Shown: positions 11,696-25,700 of the stretch, piece after piece
How positions within the stretch are numbered: the first letter of the stretch is position 1
Layout: every line of letters starts with the position of its first letter
Source of the DNA: Oxyruncus cristatus
Taxonomy: Eukaryota > Chordata > Aves > Passeriformes > Cotingidae
Direction: 5' to 3'
DNA length: 64,000 nt
Assembly (NCBI GenBank): GCA_013399855.1
Contig: VXAY01001101.1
Coordinates: 1,013,965 to 1,077,964 of the forward strand
Notes under the pieces: model-generated
The model's database searches: none
Seen by the model: only the letters and a program-made list of their open reading frames with translations
Told to the model about the DNA's origin: nothing
Program-made: the position numbers and the translations under genes

Positions 11696-14600
11696 TTTGA
11701 AGTGGGCAGGCTTATCCACAACTTCCAGATGTTGACAATGCAATTAGTCCCTACATGGAAAGAAAGAGAGGTGTTTCTTCAAGCCCATTATAAATTTCCA
11801 TGCTCCAATCCCTCTCTGTTTTAACCTTGCCCACATGCTAGTATGTCATGGTGGTAATTGGACATTTTGTTTTTTGACTTATATGGAGAATCTGCACCCA
11901 ACTCATTGACATATAGATGGATAAGATGCTGGAAAAGGAGTGTACCTCCATTACAAGCGTTGTAAATAATTGGTCTTAAATAAAAAGAGAAAACAAAAAC
12001 ACTGCTATTAAATACAACTTTGCTGTCTGCAGTACAACACAAGACAGATTTGCAACATTAATTATTTCCACTAGCTTTGAACCTGAAATATGAATATGTC
12101 AGGTATTTAAATACTAATTTACTTTAAAAAAAATCTCCACTTTATTAAAATATCATTATGCATATTGGAAAGTTAAAAGTCAAAGCTATATCACTGCTGA
12201 GGTAAAATTCACATTTATTGTCCACTGAATGTGATGGAAATTGAATTTGTCAGGAAGCTGATTGATATCTAGAAGTGTTTTGTTTTCAGTGACTGGCACT
12301 GCCGAGTTACAACCATCTATCATCTAACAGGTAATTAGTCAGATTTCTCATCATGAGCCTTCAATCCTGCTGTTTTATTATTGAAATACCACAAACCAGT
12401 AGGCATCTGAATGCAGATAAAGTTCTCTGTCATGGTCTTAAGGACAAAGACAACATTTTGCAACTCAGCTGTAGTAAGTTTGAATAAAAGTCACTGAAAT
12501 GTGAGGCATAATGTTAATATATACGGGAAAAGGAGATCCTGGAAAACATCATCAGCATTGAGTTCCTTTTTTCCTGCAAAACAACATTTAATATTAAAAA
12601 CTTTGGTTTTGCAATGCAGAAAAATATTTCCCAGTACAGAAGGAAGCTGGGTGAGGCAAAAGACTTTTTGGACCTTGGGAGGATAAGGTGGAAATCAGGG
12701 TCTATCCCTCTGAAGTGACATGTCCCTGTCCCTCCTTGGCAGCGGCAGACATCAGCTCCTCCCATGCAGGAGCCCCAGGTTCTTCCTGGTGGTTCCCAGA
12801 GAAGCCAGTCCTGCTCCTGTATACATATGTGGTAGCTCTCATTTGTCTCCAAAGAAAGTAATGGCACAACTCACTGAGTTTGGCCCCATTTGAAAGAGGA
12901 CAGGAGCGGAGTTTGGGACTCAGGTCACAGCTGACCCCAAGAGTTTATGTTTATAAAAAATTAGCTTTGTTGGAGGGTTTTTATAAACTTTCCGCATATG
13001 GTTGAGTGCGTGTTTGAACCACTAGCAAACTTTATTAAAAAAGGATGAAATATAGGATTTGATAACACAGTTGTTACCCTCATGACTGTGACAAACATTT
13101 TTTTTACATACCTACTTCTCCTCTCGTCTCTCTGAAGTAGATGATATAACAACAGTTGAAAAAACATTATTAGCTAATGATATAAAAAAGTAAAAATAAA
13201 CTTTTACTAGAGCTTCAGGAAAATAAGCACAGTGAGCTGATTACAGTACCAGATTCTGACTGTGTACTCAGTGTCTACAATGAAATTGAAAATGTGTTCC
13301 TGTTCACCCTTAAAATATTACTTTTGTAACAGAATGCAATTGTATGAACTAAGATTAGTAGAAGCTTATTTAATGTTCGGTTTGGGGACTAATGGATCTA
13401 ATCCAGCTGCACAACTCACTCATAGCACTGGGTTGCCAGCAACCTTGGTGGCTTCAGTCAAATCTAATTTTTTTAATTCTAATATAAAAAAAAATATATT
13501 GGTGGAAGTCTGTGTTCATAATATCCCAGCCCTCCATAATGTCAAGGCACAACAGCCTTTAGTTCTTAATGAGTCATAAATGTGTTATTTTCTAGAGAAC
13601 TTCCATTTTTGAATATTCAAATTTTATATACTTCTGTAATCCTGAGCTAGAAATGATAATTCACCATAGCTGATAAAGTGTTCTTGGTTTATGCAACACC
13701 CCAGAAAACAATTGCTAAGCAAGTTAGCTAATCATACTAAAAAATGCTTTGATCCAAAATGTCAAAACATATCTAGAATGAATAAATTGTCCACTGGGTT
13801 TTCTATGTTTAATGATTCAAAGAATTTGACAGTAGTAGGATTTAAATCACAGTGTACATTATTGGATAACATATATGTGAATATTGTATTACAGTATTTA
13901 ATTTGCAATTGTTCCTTAAGATTATCTTGTGTTGCAGAGCCAAGTAATTTTGAATTATGAGTTTGTTGCATATGCTTGAGCAGACATTGTCACATGTGAG
14001 TAAGAGGCTGAGACAAGATTAGCAGTGAAAGAGAAGAGTTTATATTAAAGAGACGGCTGAAATGTGAAGGAAGGCAGCTCTTGTTCCACGGACTAAGTTT
14101 GTCATGGAGGAGGACTAAGACTTGAAAGTTCTGAATAACACCAGACTTTTGCGGAGAGGAAAATGGAATTTACACTTTGTGGCTGAGACCCATCTTTCAA
14201 GTAAATGCTCCCTGCAGAGAGGATCAAATAACCCCTTGATGGAAAATGCAAATATAAACCTGACCATGAGCCACAGCTTTTCTTTACTCTCCTTCAGTAC
14301 AAGAGGACTGTTTCACATGAAATTTTGATAGCTTGTGTGCTTGGGCAGACCAGCCCTGTCAAGCTGTTTGTAAACAAATCCCTTATTTCTTGTGCAGTTA
14401 CTCTACAGTCTAGCCCCTACAATCCATCTGGCAACAAGGACAAGCTCCTGTCTTGAGAGGATGCAGTGAAAAGAATGTGTAGATAAGGACAAGGAGCCAT
14501 ACATGAAATCAGTGTAATCGACAAAAAAACCCAAACTGGCAGAACATAAGGTGTCTGTCAAAGCCGAGTGGAACATGTTAGCAGTAATAAATAACCGAGA

Positions 14601-17600
14601 AATCTCACTTCATGGAAGCAAACCAATGTAAACACTGAAGACAGCCAATGTTAAACACTAATTAGATATAATTGCATTTTCAAAACGATTTAATGGATTG
14701 GAGAACTGTTCCCTGGCACTGCCCTCTTGGACACCTGGGCAGAGGCAGTCAGCTCCTCCTCCCAAGTCCCCAGGCTTTGCAAAACACCAATGAGGAACCA
14801 GGGGCCAGATCAGGGAAACTAGAAGAAAGAAAAACTCTTCTCAGGCATGACCGACTTTGGAGTCTGACTCCAAACGTGTCTTTCCTGTAGCTTCATCTGT
14901 GGTCCTCTTTTTTGCATAGAGCCAACACAACTCATAGTCCATTCAGCTGTACCTGGAAAGGCTGGCTGCTCCTGCAACGTCAGGGGATGCTGGGCCTCAG
15001 AGCAATAGCAGAAGTTGGGATTTCTCTATATTAAGATTAATAAGGTTCTTGCAGGAACATTTCTAAGTGATAGGCTATGTCAGGATTGCTGAATATTTGC
15101 AGATATGAGTTATAGTCCCTGTCAAGGCAGTGAGCTAGTCACATGGGATGGGAGTCTTGTGCTTCAACATGTACTTTGAAGTAGCTTGGACAAGTGGCTG
15201 ATATGTTTGCTGACTCTGGCACTGTATCTTATAATTTAAACTAACTGATTCTGCTTCTGGCTGTGCCTGTTCCTTTCATGAGCAGTTAGAAGTTTAAATT
15301 TAAGGAGACCCACTGTACCAGCATTTTGTTTCTTACTTCACTTTTCTGTCTCCCATCAAGCAAGTAGCTAGCTGAGGGCAGAAGACCAGGGCTGGCCTTT
15401 AGTGAAATGTCAAGATGTCTTATTCTTAAGCACTCACCTTTGGACAGTTGTTACATGAACACAACGTGATCTCTCCTAAATGGCTCTTCACCGTCATTTG
15501 CATCAACAGCAGCTCTGCTGGTCTCTAAATGGAGAGCCCTGGGCAGTTGAAATCCTCTGCTCTCTCCTCCCATCTCCTCTGTGTCTGTGGTCTGTCTCCA
15601 GTCACTAAGAGTGTTTGTTATCCCCACAGAGCCATCTTCTGTCTGGCACTTGACCACCACAAGGTCTCTGAGCCCCATCACTCAAAGGACTTTGGCCAGT
15701 TACTTCCCAATGTCTTACCCAGGCAGCCCGGTGTCATTGGCACAGCATGGGCCATGGTGGAACGCAAAAAGAGGCTACCCTGACTTTCTGCCCTCCCTTC
15801 AGGGTCTGCTGCCTCAATCTGACACTGTAGTGGCCTCCAGAGAAACCCCTGTACAGTCATAATCTAACAGAATAGGCCTTTAACAGCCAATACCCTCAAA
15901 CCTCCTCACTTTTGGTGCTTTGTGGCGTTTCTCTCTCTCTGCGGATGAATAACACACTTACAGCCTTATTTAGATGCAAGTGCAGAATAAATGGGAGTGT
16001 GAATAAAGTGCAGTGATCAAATGGGAGGTGAGACGTTGCAGTCTGGTGGAACAAAAGTGACAGTAGTGGAGGGTCACAGGAAAGGATTCTTCTCGTCTCT
16101 GAGTTTTACATTCATTTGATAGAGGCAAGATCAATTTTGAAATGAAGTTTCAAAGCACCAAGTCTTTAGAAGGAATGCTCGGAACAGATTATTTTCCTTT
16201 TGATGTTGGTAGATTAATTAAGCCACTGAAATCTAAAGTGAAGGGTAAAGTCAAGCCTACCATCAGGAGTAGGCATGAGCTGGCAAGTATGTAATGCGTA
16301 GTTTTCTCTCACCTTTCAGTTACAGTTTTGGCTTCCTTTTTAGAGTGATGATGTGCAGGCTGTCGTTTCAGAAGAGCCAACAGCCACATGCCAGTGCCAG
16401 AGCAGGACACATCTCCTAGTGCTTTGCCAGGTAAAAGCCCCATGTGTTCATCCTGCACCATAAGAGGTGTGTCAGAATGGCCAACCAGCAACACCTGCTG
16501 ATACAGCTCTGCTTCCCCTCACAGGGAGAAAAGAGTTTTCCCATTGTGAAGGGACATAAGGAGGCTCAAGGTGCTGATTTTCTCTTCTGTGGGTTCGAGA
16601 AGCCCCCACTTCCATCCTTTCACATCCCCCCACCTTCAGGCACCTGAACCAAATCCTGTAAAAAGGGCAAGGTTGCAAGGTGCTAAATACCTGGGGCTTA
16701 GCTAATACTCTTGGGGATAATGATAACTGACATACTCACAGAGAGGAATTCTTTAAAGTTCAGTGGCTGTAAAATGGATAATATATTAATGTTTCAGTAT
16801 GTTTATTAAATACTTAACAATGTAATTTTTTTTGAAGAGTATTCTAGCATTGCTATCTTTTTGCATGTGCTTAGTTACGATTTTAAACAACTACAAAACA
16901 GTGACATGTGGTACTGAAGATTTTCTAAGCATCCCAAAGCAATATATGTGTGTGATATATGACATCCTTCCATAAATCCTAAATTTACACAGTATGCTAA
17001 TGCTTGATTCCATAATTTCTTTTAAAAATGATTATACCCTGCTGCTAAGAGCAAAGGCATACTAAAATCAGTTTTCTATGCTTTTCCAACAATGAAATGC
17101 CAGCCAGCACACCACATAACCAATACTTACCATATGTTAGAAGATAATCCAGTAGGCTTCAGACACTGACATGATTTGCTTAAATAAAAATCCCATTTTT
17201 TAAGGCAGTAACAACAGCCTACCATTTTTATTATTCCTTTAGTGACCTACTATAGAAACGCTAATATTAAATATAAATATTTTTCCTGTAAATCAGTCTG
17301 GTCTATTTTCATTGCCTTTAATGTGGGATGGCAGTGGCTTAGTCGATAGGCTAGAGGAAAAAGAGCTGCAATTAAATCATTGCGTTGTTGGAAGAAATTC
17401 TCAAAATCAGAAAATATTCATCAGATCAAAAGAAGCCTAAAGAGCAGCTTCAAGATTTCTCTGGTATACTGGAGATGAGATGAAACAGTTCAATTTGGTA
17501 TTAAAATAATTAAATGTAGTCTAGAAAAACAGCTATAAAATATTTTTATAGAGCACTGATGTCTCTTAAGTGCAGTTCATCGCTTTCTCATTCTGTACTA

Positions 17601-18615
17601 AATGAGACAATATTAAGCACATGCTTAAGTGTTTGTAAATTTGGAGTCTAAGGAAAGAAAATGTGAAATGCAATTTTTTATAGTGAAAGGAATGAATGTG
17701 CCTGACAGGTTAAGATTAAAGCTCTATGCACTAATGTGGCATCTTTCATTGTTATGGAATGATAAGAAAATAGAAAAATTGCATGTAGAAAATAGAAGGT
17801 AGCAAATACATGAATTCCTTTTTTTCCCCCCAGATTACCAGGGAAAACATACTTGATTTCAAGTACTACTTATAGGTGAAAAATAAAAAAATTTAAAACT
17901 GAGATACTTCCAATTTTCCCCAAATCAGAGTTGCACTCTTGGCCCACTGAAGTCAGTGACAGATGAAAATACAGGTCTAAAAGAAATTTATAACTATTAT
18001 CACCAGACCATTTCTCTCACATTGTGCTTTCAAATACTGCTATCATTTCAAGTCATGTCATTGCATGATCCTTAGTAAAGTATATTTGTACCTTCGAGGC
18101 AGTGTTTTATATTTCCTCGTAAGGCAAAAATTTTGTCATAAATCTCAGCATACTGGATTTACAAATAGTCCAGTTTCTTCAGCTAGATGTGTCTGATTTT
18201 CTGGTGCCCTTTTTCTCGGACCAGACTATTCCAGCTGGAGGAGTGACTAGTTTTATTCAGTAATGGACTGAGCAAAACCAGTAGTTATGGATATGCAAGG
18301 AGTATTCCCGATGGGAGCATTTGGCAGTACATAGAAATATTTGTAATAGGAGGATCTGGCATGTTTCCAGCGTCTGCAAAAAATGTAGACTCCTCCTTTA
18401 CTCCCAAAATATGCAAAGGGTTTACAGCTGAGAACAGAGAAATGTGGGAACTCCACAACTTGACACGTCGATCTGATCCCAAATTGCCCACAACTGCCTA
18501 CGTGCTTTGGAATACCCTCTGCAAACCCCAACATTTGCATTAAGTGTTCGTTAGTTCTTTTTCTAATTAATAGCAGAGTGGATTATTTTGTTCATTATGT
18601 AGTTAGCTATTTACT

Positions 18616-18675
18616 GGGCCAGATCCTCAGCTGGGGTTAATCATCATAACTATTGATCTTGGTGGAACTTCCCAA
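18616..18675. repeat. Decayed sauropsid interspersed repeat
   Basis: GGGCCAGATCCTCAGCTGG is followed by GTTAATCATCATAACTATTG. This matches the start of a common sauropsid repeat (GGGCCAGATCCTCAGCTGGT, then GTAAATCGGCATAGCTCCAT). The first 19 bases are a very close match; the rest is diverged. No target-site duplication is visible. Confidence 0.5.
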
Positions 18676-19734
18676 ATTATATCAGACATAGTTTTGGATA
18701 TTTGATTTTTTGTCATTTTACAATAACACAGTGGAAATTACAAACAGAAATATATTTTTAAATATTTATAGGTGTATATTTAAATTCTGAATTTTGATAA
18801 GTACAATAAATTATGTACAGAAATCAATTTTGGACTAGATTTTTTGTAGGAAAAAAATTCATTCTTTAAGCTGCTGAGGTAATTTTGTGCAATCATACTT
18901 AAAATTACTGAGAGGATTCTATTGTGGCATAATCCCATTGAAAATAATAGCTACATTATGCAACACTAACTAGCCAACAATCTTTTTTTTTTTTTTACAT
19001 TCAGAAAATATCAGAGGTTATCTCAACCTTCTGTTCAGTCGAAGCTCACTTCCATTTTGTTGTAACCTACTTTAGAGATAAATCAAGCATATCCTTCTCC
19101 TTAGTATTGGAAATTAGACTGTACTAATTGTTCGTAACCTCGGGTTATAAATGTACACCCCAGGAAAAAGGGCCAACAGAGGACACAGAAAATGATATGA
19201 CTGTCCAATGACAGGATTATTACATTTGAGAAAATACAACGGTACCAGAATCTCAACAAAACTTGTAACATGAAGACCTGGATGCCACTTTCAGAACATT
19301 CAAACATGTTGCAGTCAATCCCAAATCCTGCCCTGGCAGAAATGCAGGCTGGCCACACATTTCAAACGAATGAATGAACTCACACATGACAATGTACTTG
19401 AATTCAGGGGGGATTTTAAAACGTACTTAGATTCCTAACTCTCTTACTAAACAAAACCACCTAAATATCTTTAAACATTGTCTGTTTGCACTGTTTACTG
19501 AAGGAGTTGTGCAGTTGTAGCCTAAACCTTCACTTAGTTATCCAAAGATGTATGTTAACCTTTGAAAGTGTTAGGAAATTCAGGATTGAATCGTAATTTC
19601 CAATAATGATTTTATTTCTTTTTCATGTTGTTCATTCTCTGAGTGTAGGAAGAGCCTTGGGATGGTGAAGGTTATCTATAAACTTGAGGAGAGGGGGTAA
19701 CCTCCACACACACTGTGCAAAATAGGTCTGTGGT

Positions 19735-19754
19735 GTGGCTTCCAGGGGGCATCT
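19735..19754 (+). promoter_or_regulatory. Possible CTCF-like motif
   Basis: The core CCAGGGGGCA with flanking GGCTT resembles the CTCF consensus (CCANNAGGGGGCA) but is missing part of the left half. It is a weak motif call only. Confidence 0.2.
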
Positions 19755-21545
19755 GAGGTAGCATAATTATATGCCAATGGGATAGTCTCACTTTCCAAAA
19801 AGGTGATTGATTTACAGGTTAACGAACCACAGTAAAATGAAAGCGTGTTCCCCAGAGTTACCTGTATCATGCTGTCACAGATGAGACTGATTAGTCACAT
19901 AGACTGAGAGACATATTACTGGCAAACTCCTGTCCCTGCACTTTGGTCACACGAGGATTTCCTCTCCCAGCTGCTTTTAATGAGAGTTGCATGGCTAAAG
20001 TCTAGTCTGCTCTCGAAGATCTTCGTGAGGAAACAAGAATTATTCTAGCAATGAGAGAACTGGCTCAGAAAGTTGTAAATTAAAGGTGATCAGATAAATA
20101 TTGCGCATTTCCCAACCCATAGGCAAGATGTAGTATTCTAATATGGAAGGTATAAAATTGATTTTAAAGTGTGGTGTAGAGACAGTGGTCAAGAATGTAT
20201 AATTATAACAATAAGATGCTGTAGGAGGTTTGAATAATCTTGCAATATGGTGTATATCAAATGTTTCTTGTGCCACTTTCCTCTTCTTTTCCTGTCTGAC
20301 ATTTATACCTGTTTTACAAACAGATTATCACTGAATTACCTGGTAGTAGCTATAAAAGACATTGTATAGATGAAGGTTCCTTCTGGTATTTGTTGGCTGT
20401 GATCCTGCAGATCATTGCATGGTCAACTGCTGGAAAAGTGGTTCCTGGAGAATTTCAGCAAGCCTTTCTATGTGCAAAAATGGCAGCTTCTGAGACTTAT
20501 TATATACATGGAAATAGATTGTGGTTTGTACAGGGGCAACACCCAACCCAGAAATACAGTACTTTAGTATCAATGTGGAAACACCTTGCAATCACCTACA
20601 TATATGAGGCTTCTTTTCTGCTTCTTGATTTCTGGCTGACCTATATAAGAGTTGAAATACACTCACTGGATAGATCTACAGTCATCAGTCCAAATGCAGA
20701 GTTCAGTTATGCTCATTTTAATCTCTGGGAAAGAAGTTGTATCCAGAGCAACTCCTGAAGAGCAACAGAAGTATCTACTAGCAGAAGAAATTCCTTTTTG
20801 CAGAAGACAGACGTTTCTTGAGAATCAGCTCCAGGATTTGTCTACCTGTACAATGTTTGTCGGCTTTATTAGCAGAACTTCCTCGAGAAGATTGACTGCA
20901 TACTGGCAAAAATGTATTTTGTCAGTACAGTTTCTACTAGTTCCCCAAGCAGAAAAACTATACTGGTAAAAGGACATTTATTGTCAGAATGAATGTTTGA
21001 CCTTCTAATATCACCAAAATTACAACTCCTGTCTGACAGAGATATAGCAACTAAAAAGTCAGCTTTCCTGTGAGCTTCTTCTGGAAGTACACAGCATCTC
21101 AGGAATTATCTTTCCCTCCAAGAACAAGGTTCATCTCTTGTGTAGTCTTTGTTGCCACATACACTTAACACTTCATATTTGCTGTTTTAAAACCAGAAGA
21201 AAGCAAAAGCCCTCAACCCCAAATCCTGCACTTCAGACAGCTCTTCCTTGTGGAGGAGGAGGGACATGGAGCAGAGGAGACAGCTACCATGAATCATCTT
21301 CCAGTCTGCACCATCCAAAGCTCCTTGCTTTGGTGAGTGGTGCAAGAAGGGTTGCAGCAAGATTTATACAGAGGACTTAAGGTAATGCCACAGATAACCA
21401 GAAAAATAACTTTTCTCTCTGAGGTATCTGTGGTCAAACTGATACAGATGTGCTCACATCTTAAGCACAGAGTCATCTAATTTCTTCCATTTATATTTTC
21501 TTAATACACCAGTTAAAAGGTGTGTGGCGCTTATAGGCTGGGGCT

Positions 21546-21559
21546 GTTACGTAGCAACC
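21546..21559. promoter_or_regulatory. X-box-like (RFX) element
   Basis: GTTACGTAGCAACC has two near-complementary half-sites (GTTAC and GCAAC) separated by three bases, which is the arrangement bound by RFX proteins, often in promoters of ciliary genes. No transcript start can be assigned nearby. Confidence 0.35.
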
Positions 21560-22589
21560 CTGGAACTGTTTAGTTTAACTGGTCCTTGTTCAATAACAAA
21601 CTTGCTTAACAGCTTGCTTTCTTTCCTCCAGAAAACCTTCTCCTCTCATGTTTCTTAGCTTACCTGTCATTACATGAAAGATCCATGTTCACTGTAAGTT
21701 CTGACACAGCTTTCTCAATAAGCACCGCAGACGACTGTAGAGCCATAGAAAGGCTCTGTGCTGTATTTCATACTACTGTCACATGAGAAACTAAACTGCT
21801 AAGTATGGTAGCCACACTTCAATTGGCATGCTTTGAACATGTGATTGCCATCATTTCACATAAAGCCAGGCAATCAGCAGGAGTTCTAATCATTACTACA
21901 TAGTTTATTTTCACACTATTTTTCATATAGTATGTTATTTTGGAATTCATATAAGTGAATGAGTTAGTAAAGATTAAATTAGACAATGTAATGATAATCA
22001 GGACATTGTGCTGACTGTGGAAGAAGTACGCTGATTATTCGAGAATTTGACAAGGGGGAGGGCACAAGAACTAGAAGTTTAAAGTAACTCCGAGATTTGA
22101 GGAGGATGGAATTAAACAGCAAAAGCAGAAGACTGAAAGAGGTATAACTAGCTGAGAAGGAATTAATTGAAAAATAAAGGAAAGGTTTGAAAATTAAAAT
22201 TGAAAATAATGATTTTATATTTTTAATTAAAAAAGTAAGTGTTACATTAGACAGTCTTAATTACATATGAAAACAGAAACAGTTTGGGCAGATTTAAAAG
22301 TATAGATAGAGGATAAAACTGAAAGCAGCAAAAAGTAAAGAAACCCAAATAGAATTAATAAAATAGAAAGGGAAAAAGCCCTAGAGGAGGAATTAATACA
22401 CCTCTGTTTCGGCATTAGCACTTTCAAGGAAGCTCTAGCTGCCTGTCAGAGCCCCACTGGAATCAATGGGTTACTGTATGGGTGTGGATATCAACCAGTT
22501 CTGTGCAGTTTGCAGGCTCTTGGCTAAGATGTGAAGCTATCATCACCTTAACCACTGTGCTTGTATGTTATATCACATTTCCCCATCTG

Positions 22590-22725
22590 GATTCTGTTTT
22601 TTTGTCTCTTAAACCAGCAGTCTCCTTGGAGCAGGGACTGTCTCTTCTGAATATTCAGCACTTAGCACAATGAAACCTTGATCCTGACTGCAGTTATTAC
22701 TCTTCTAGAGTAATAACTATTTTTA
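22590..22725 (+). repeat. L2/MIR-type 3' tail fragment
   Basis: The order of blocks is diagnostic: a TTTGTCTC-rich part, then CTCCTTGGAGCAGGGACTGT, then CAGCACTTAGCACAATGAAA, then CCTTGATCCTGACTG. It mirrors the shared 3' region of old L2-like elements of sauropsids (CTCCTTGGGGCAGGGACTGT, AGCGCCTAGCACAATGGGG, CCTGATCCTGATTGG). It is diverged and truncated upstream. The precise family would need a library search. Confidence 0.65.
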
Positions 22726-25700
22726 ATGATATTTGGTGTAAAGATTCTCAAAGCCAAGCAGAATTCAATTGCCAAAAGCACTGAACTGGTCCAATATAAT
22801 TTGGGAGTTATTTTAATCATTCAGCATATGTCTGTTAACACTTACGTGAAATCCAAATGTTTCAAAAATGGTATTGATGGTGTTTGAAAATACATATGAA
22901 AATTTTGATATAATTACTCACTAAGTATACATAACAGACTTCTTCCTCTTCAAAAGACTTTAGTCTGTCATGGGGTAGAGCTGATGCTGTTTGAATTAGA
23001 TCTCTTACAGAAAGCTGGCAATGCAGATGACCATTGTAAGCCCTCTGTGTGCACTCATCCTACACACAAAACTATCACTGGTGCTTATGGTGCAATGAGT
23101 GAATGTGTTTCAAAAAGTCAGAAATTGGTTGCAATGGTGTCCCTTTTCCCACAACTGCAAAGAGGGGTTAGTTTCAGGATCCTGAAGTTCTGAGGTGACC
23201 AAGATAACATAAATTTGAAGAATTTGAGAACTGGCATCTTTTGAGCCCTCTCTGTTGGTATGAAACCACACATAAGTATTAGTGACTTTTGGCTTAAGCT
23301 TATCACAGATGTTGACAGAATGTGACATTCATCCAGCTCATTGTATGAATTTAGATACATCTGTAGAAACTTTTTTTCATATTGTGTAAGCAATATGATA
23401 TTGACAGCACCTTTTTATCCCTGGACAATGGCATCGTTCTTTAATGTGGGGATTATCTATCAATGCATGTCAGAGAGTTAAGGTCCTTTTTGGAAACTAA
23501 TGGAGATATTTAGTTAAGAGCCATAATGGGTAAAAAAGAGAGAATTCCTGTGACTTTTAAATATGGACCAGTGTGCTTATATGAGTCCTGAAAGGCATAT
23601 TAATTTCACATTTATGACTACATCTTTTTCATTTGGACATGAACAAGAAAAGGCTGACTGAATTGAGGAAAAAAGGTAAATGTTATCTCAAAACTATTTG
23701 TGCTGCTTTTAAGGTTTTACTGAGTCTGTAAATTTAAGTGCTGTCACAAGAACCAGCAGTACCTAAGTAAAAGGCCATGGAAACTCCATTCTGAATGTGC
23801 CTCTAAGCCTGTCTAAGACACCACGTGCCTAGAGGCAAGCAGAGTAACCTGGCAGTAGCTGAGTCTAGGAGGTACAATTGTGGCTATCTCTGCCCAGCAG
23901 CCTTGCTGTTTTGACATACAACTGTACTAATACTGCCATCTCCCTTCAGATCCCTACATCTGGAGAAAGATCTGCTTTGACTTAATGCATAAATATCAAT
24001 TTTTAAGGTGCTTCATTCACATGGGCACAATACATAGTGACTCAACAATGTAAAAATTATGAGATCATGATTTGTGTCATTCAAGACACGGTATACAGGT
24101 AATCCTAGAAAGCTGAAGACTGACAAAAAACATATGGGTAACTCTTAAAACTGTTTGTTATTAGCAAGAGAAACATGGTAAGCCACCAGGGAGACCTGAC
24201 TGAATTTACATTTTTGCAGAGTTGTTGAAGATGTGTATCTGGACATACCAAAGCAAAACCTTACACATACAGCTAGTATATTCACATATATATATGTTGA
24301 CTAAAATTTTCAAATGCCTAGGATTAAAATTTAGTCCTAAACTACTATTAAGTTTCCTAAGAATGCATGGCTATCTACCACACACTCATAATTCCCTGCT
24401 GAAGTCAGAGCTTCCAGTTGGGCTCTGCCTGTGAATAAACAAGCAATATTATTTAGAAACCTAAATTTGGATGTAATAGTCTTAATGGTATAGACATCTA
24501 TCACTGCGTTTGTTTTATTTGTGTGTTTCTCTGTTTGAAATTTTAAGTGTTCTAATTTATGTTGCAATAAAATTGGGTTTGCATCTAAAAACTTGTCTTA
24601 TTTGGAGAGATCAGTATAAGCAATAGGTCTAGAAAAGGTGATCTGAAAGCTCTGGCCAACCCCGTGTCTTCTTACAGGCAGCAGTATTTTTTTTTCTGAC
24701 TAGTTGTGGGCCACACAGGTCAAGCCGTATCTCGTCACATATGGGAACACAAAGCACCTCTCTTTATATTTTGCTGGAGTTGATTCAAATTCACTGTGGT
24801 CCACATATGAAGAGCAGAACTTGATAATAGCTGAGCTGTGACAGGAAACACTATCAGTTCTGTGAGTGCTAATAGGCATGAGGCAATGGGGCAGGCCAAA
24901 GCATCTGTGTCATCAGCTCTGTGGGAGCAGGCTGGCCCCTAGTGAGAGTCCCCAGTCACTCACTGCCTGCACAGCCACCAAACCACTGTGACCATTGCTG
25001 AGGGATCTTTGCATGTGGGGGATGCTGGCAAACGAAGCCTATTATATGTTGAAACAATAAATGACTGACACCAGGTTTATAGAAAGATGTATTATCACTC
25101 TATTATACAGAACAAAAACATCAGGAAAAACATGGACAGTTCAGTTCTTCTGCAGGAGCTATAGAAGTCTTGTGTGCCTGGGACTTGTCTGCCTTAATCC
25201 GCTGTTGTGTTGGGATGACGAAAAGGTGATTTTTTTCCCTATTCTTCCTTATCATTTAGCCATCATGCAAACCCACAGTGCTGCTGTAGGCCTTGTAGAG
25301 CAGAAAGGTGGGTCACTGTCATGTGAACGGCAAGGAGAGGGCTTCTGTGTACATTTGCATTTCTGGAGTCAAGGATACCAGTCTCTGCCCAGAACAAGCT
25401 CTGTTTTCTCTAGGGTTTACAGGGATGCACAGGGATCTAAAAGGGTGCAAAGCAGTCATGACAGTGACTCCAAGTGACATTGATTAATAGGAGACCTGAC
25501 CTGTGCATCGCAGAGAAGAAAGAACATGAGCCAGGTTTGTCCAAATGTTGGAGAAGCCTTGTCCTCTCAGCAACCCATCACTCTCCCTCTCCTGAGGTGT
25601 TTCAGTCAGGGTGAGTATCTTTCAGGGTACAGAGGGCACTAATGTGAGTATTTTCGTGTGAGAGAGCTGATGGGACTGTTTTATTTCTGAAATACCTGAA

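Larger units (their letters stand above)
11700..22500. other. AT-rich noncoding stretch
   Basis: No gene is supported. A GC-moderate island at 15,400-15,860 shows open frames on both strands but no domain, and its frames contain no recognisable protein. Present are a T run near 18,983-18,998, a decayed repeat at 18,616-18,675, a CTCF-like core near 19,735-19,754 and an X-box-like element at 21,546-21,559. Confidence 0.65.

Noticed and set aside
15400..15862. GC-moderate island with open frames on both strands
   Set aside because: Frames on both strands at once indicate composition and not coding. No recognisable protein was found in any frame.
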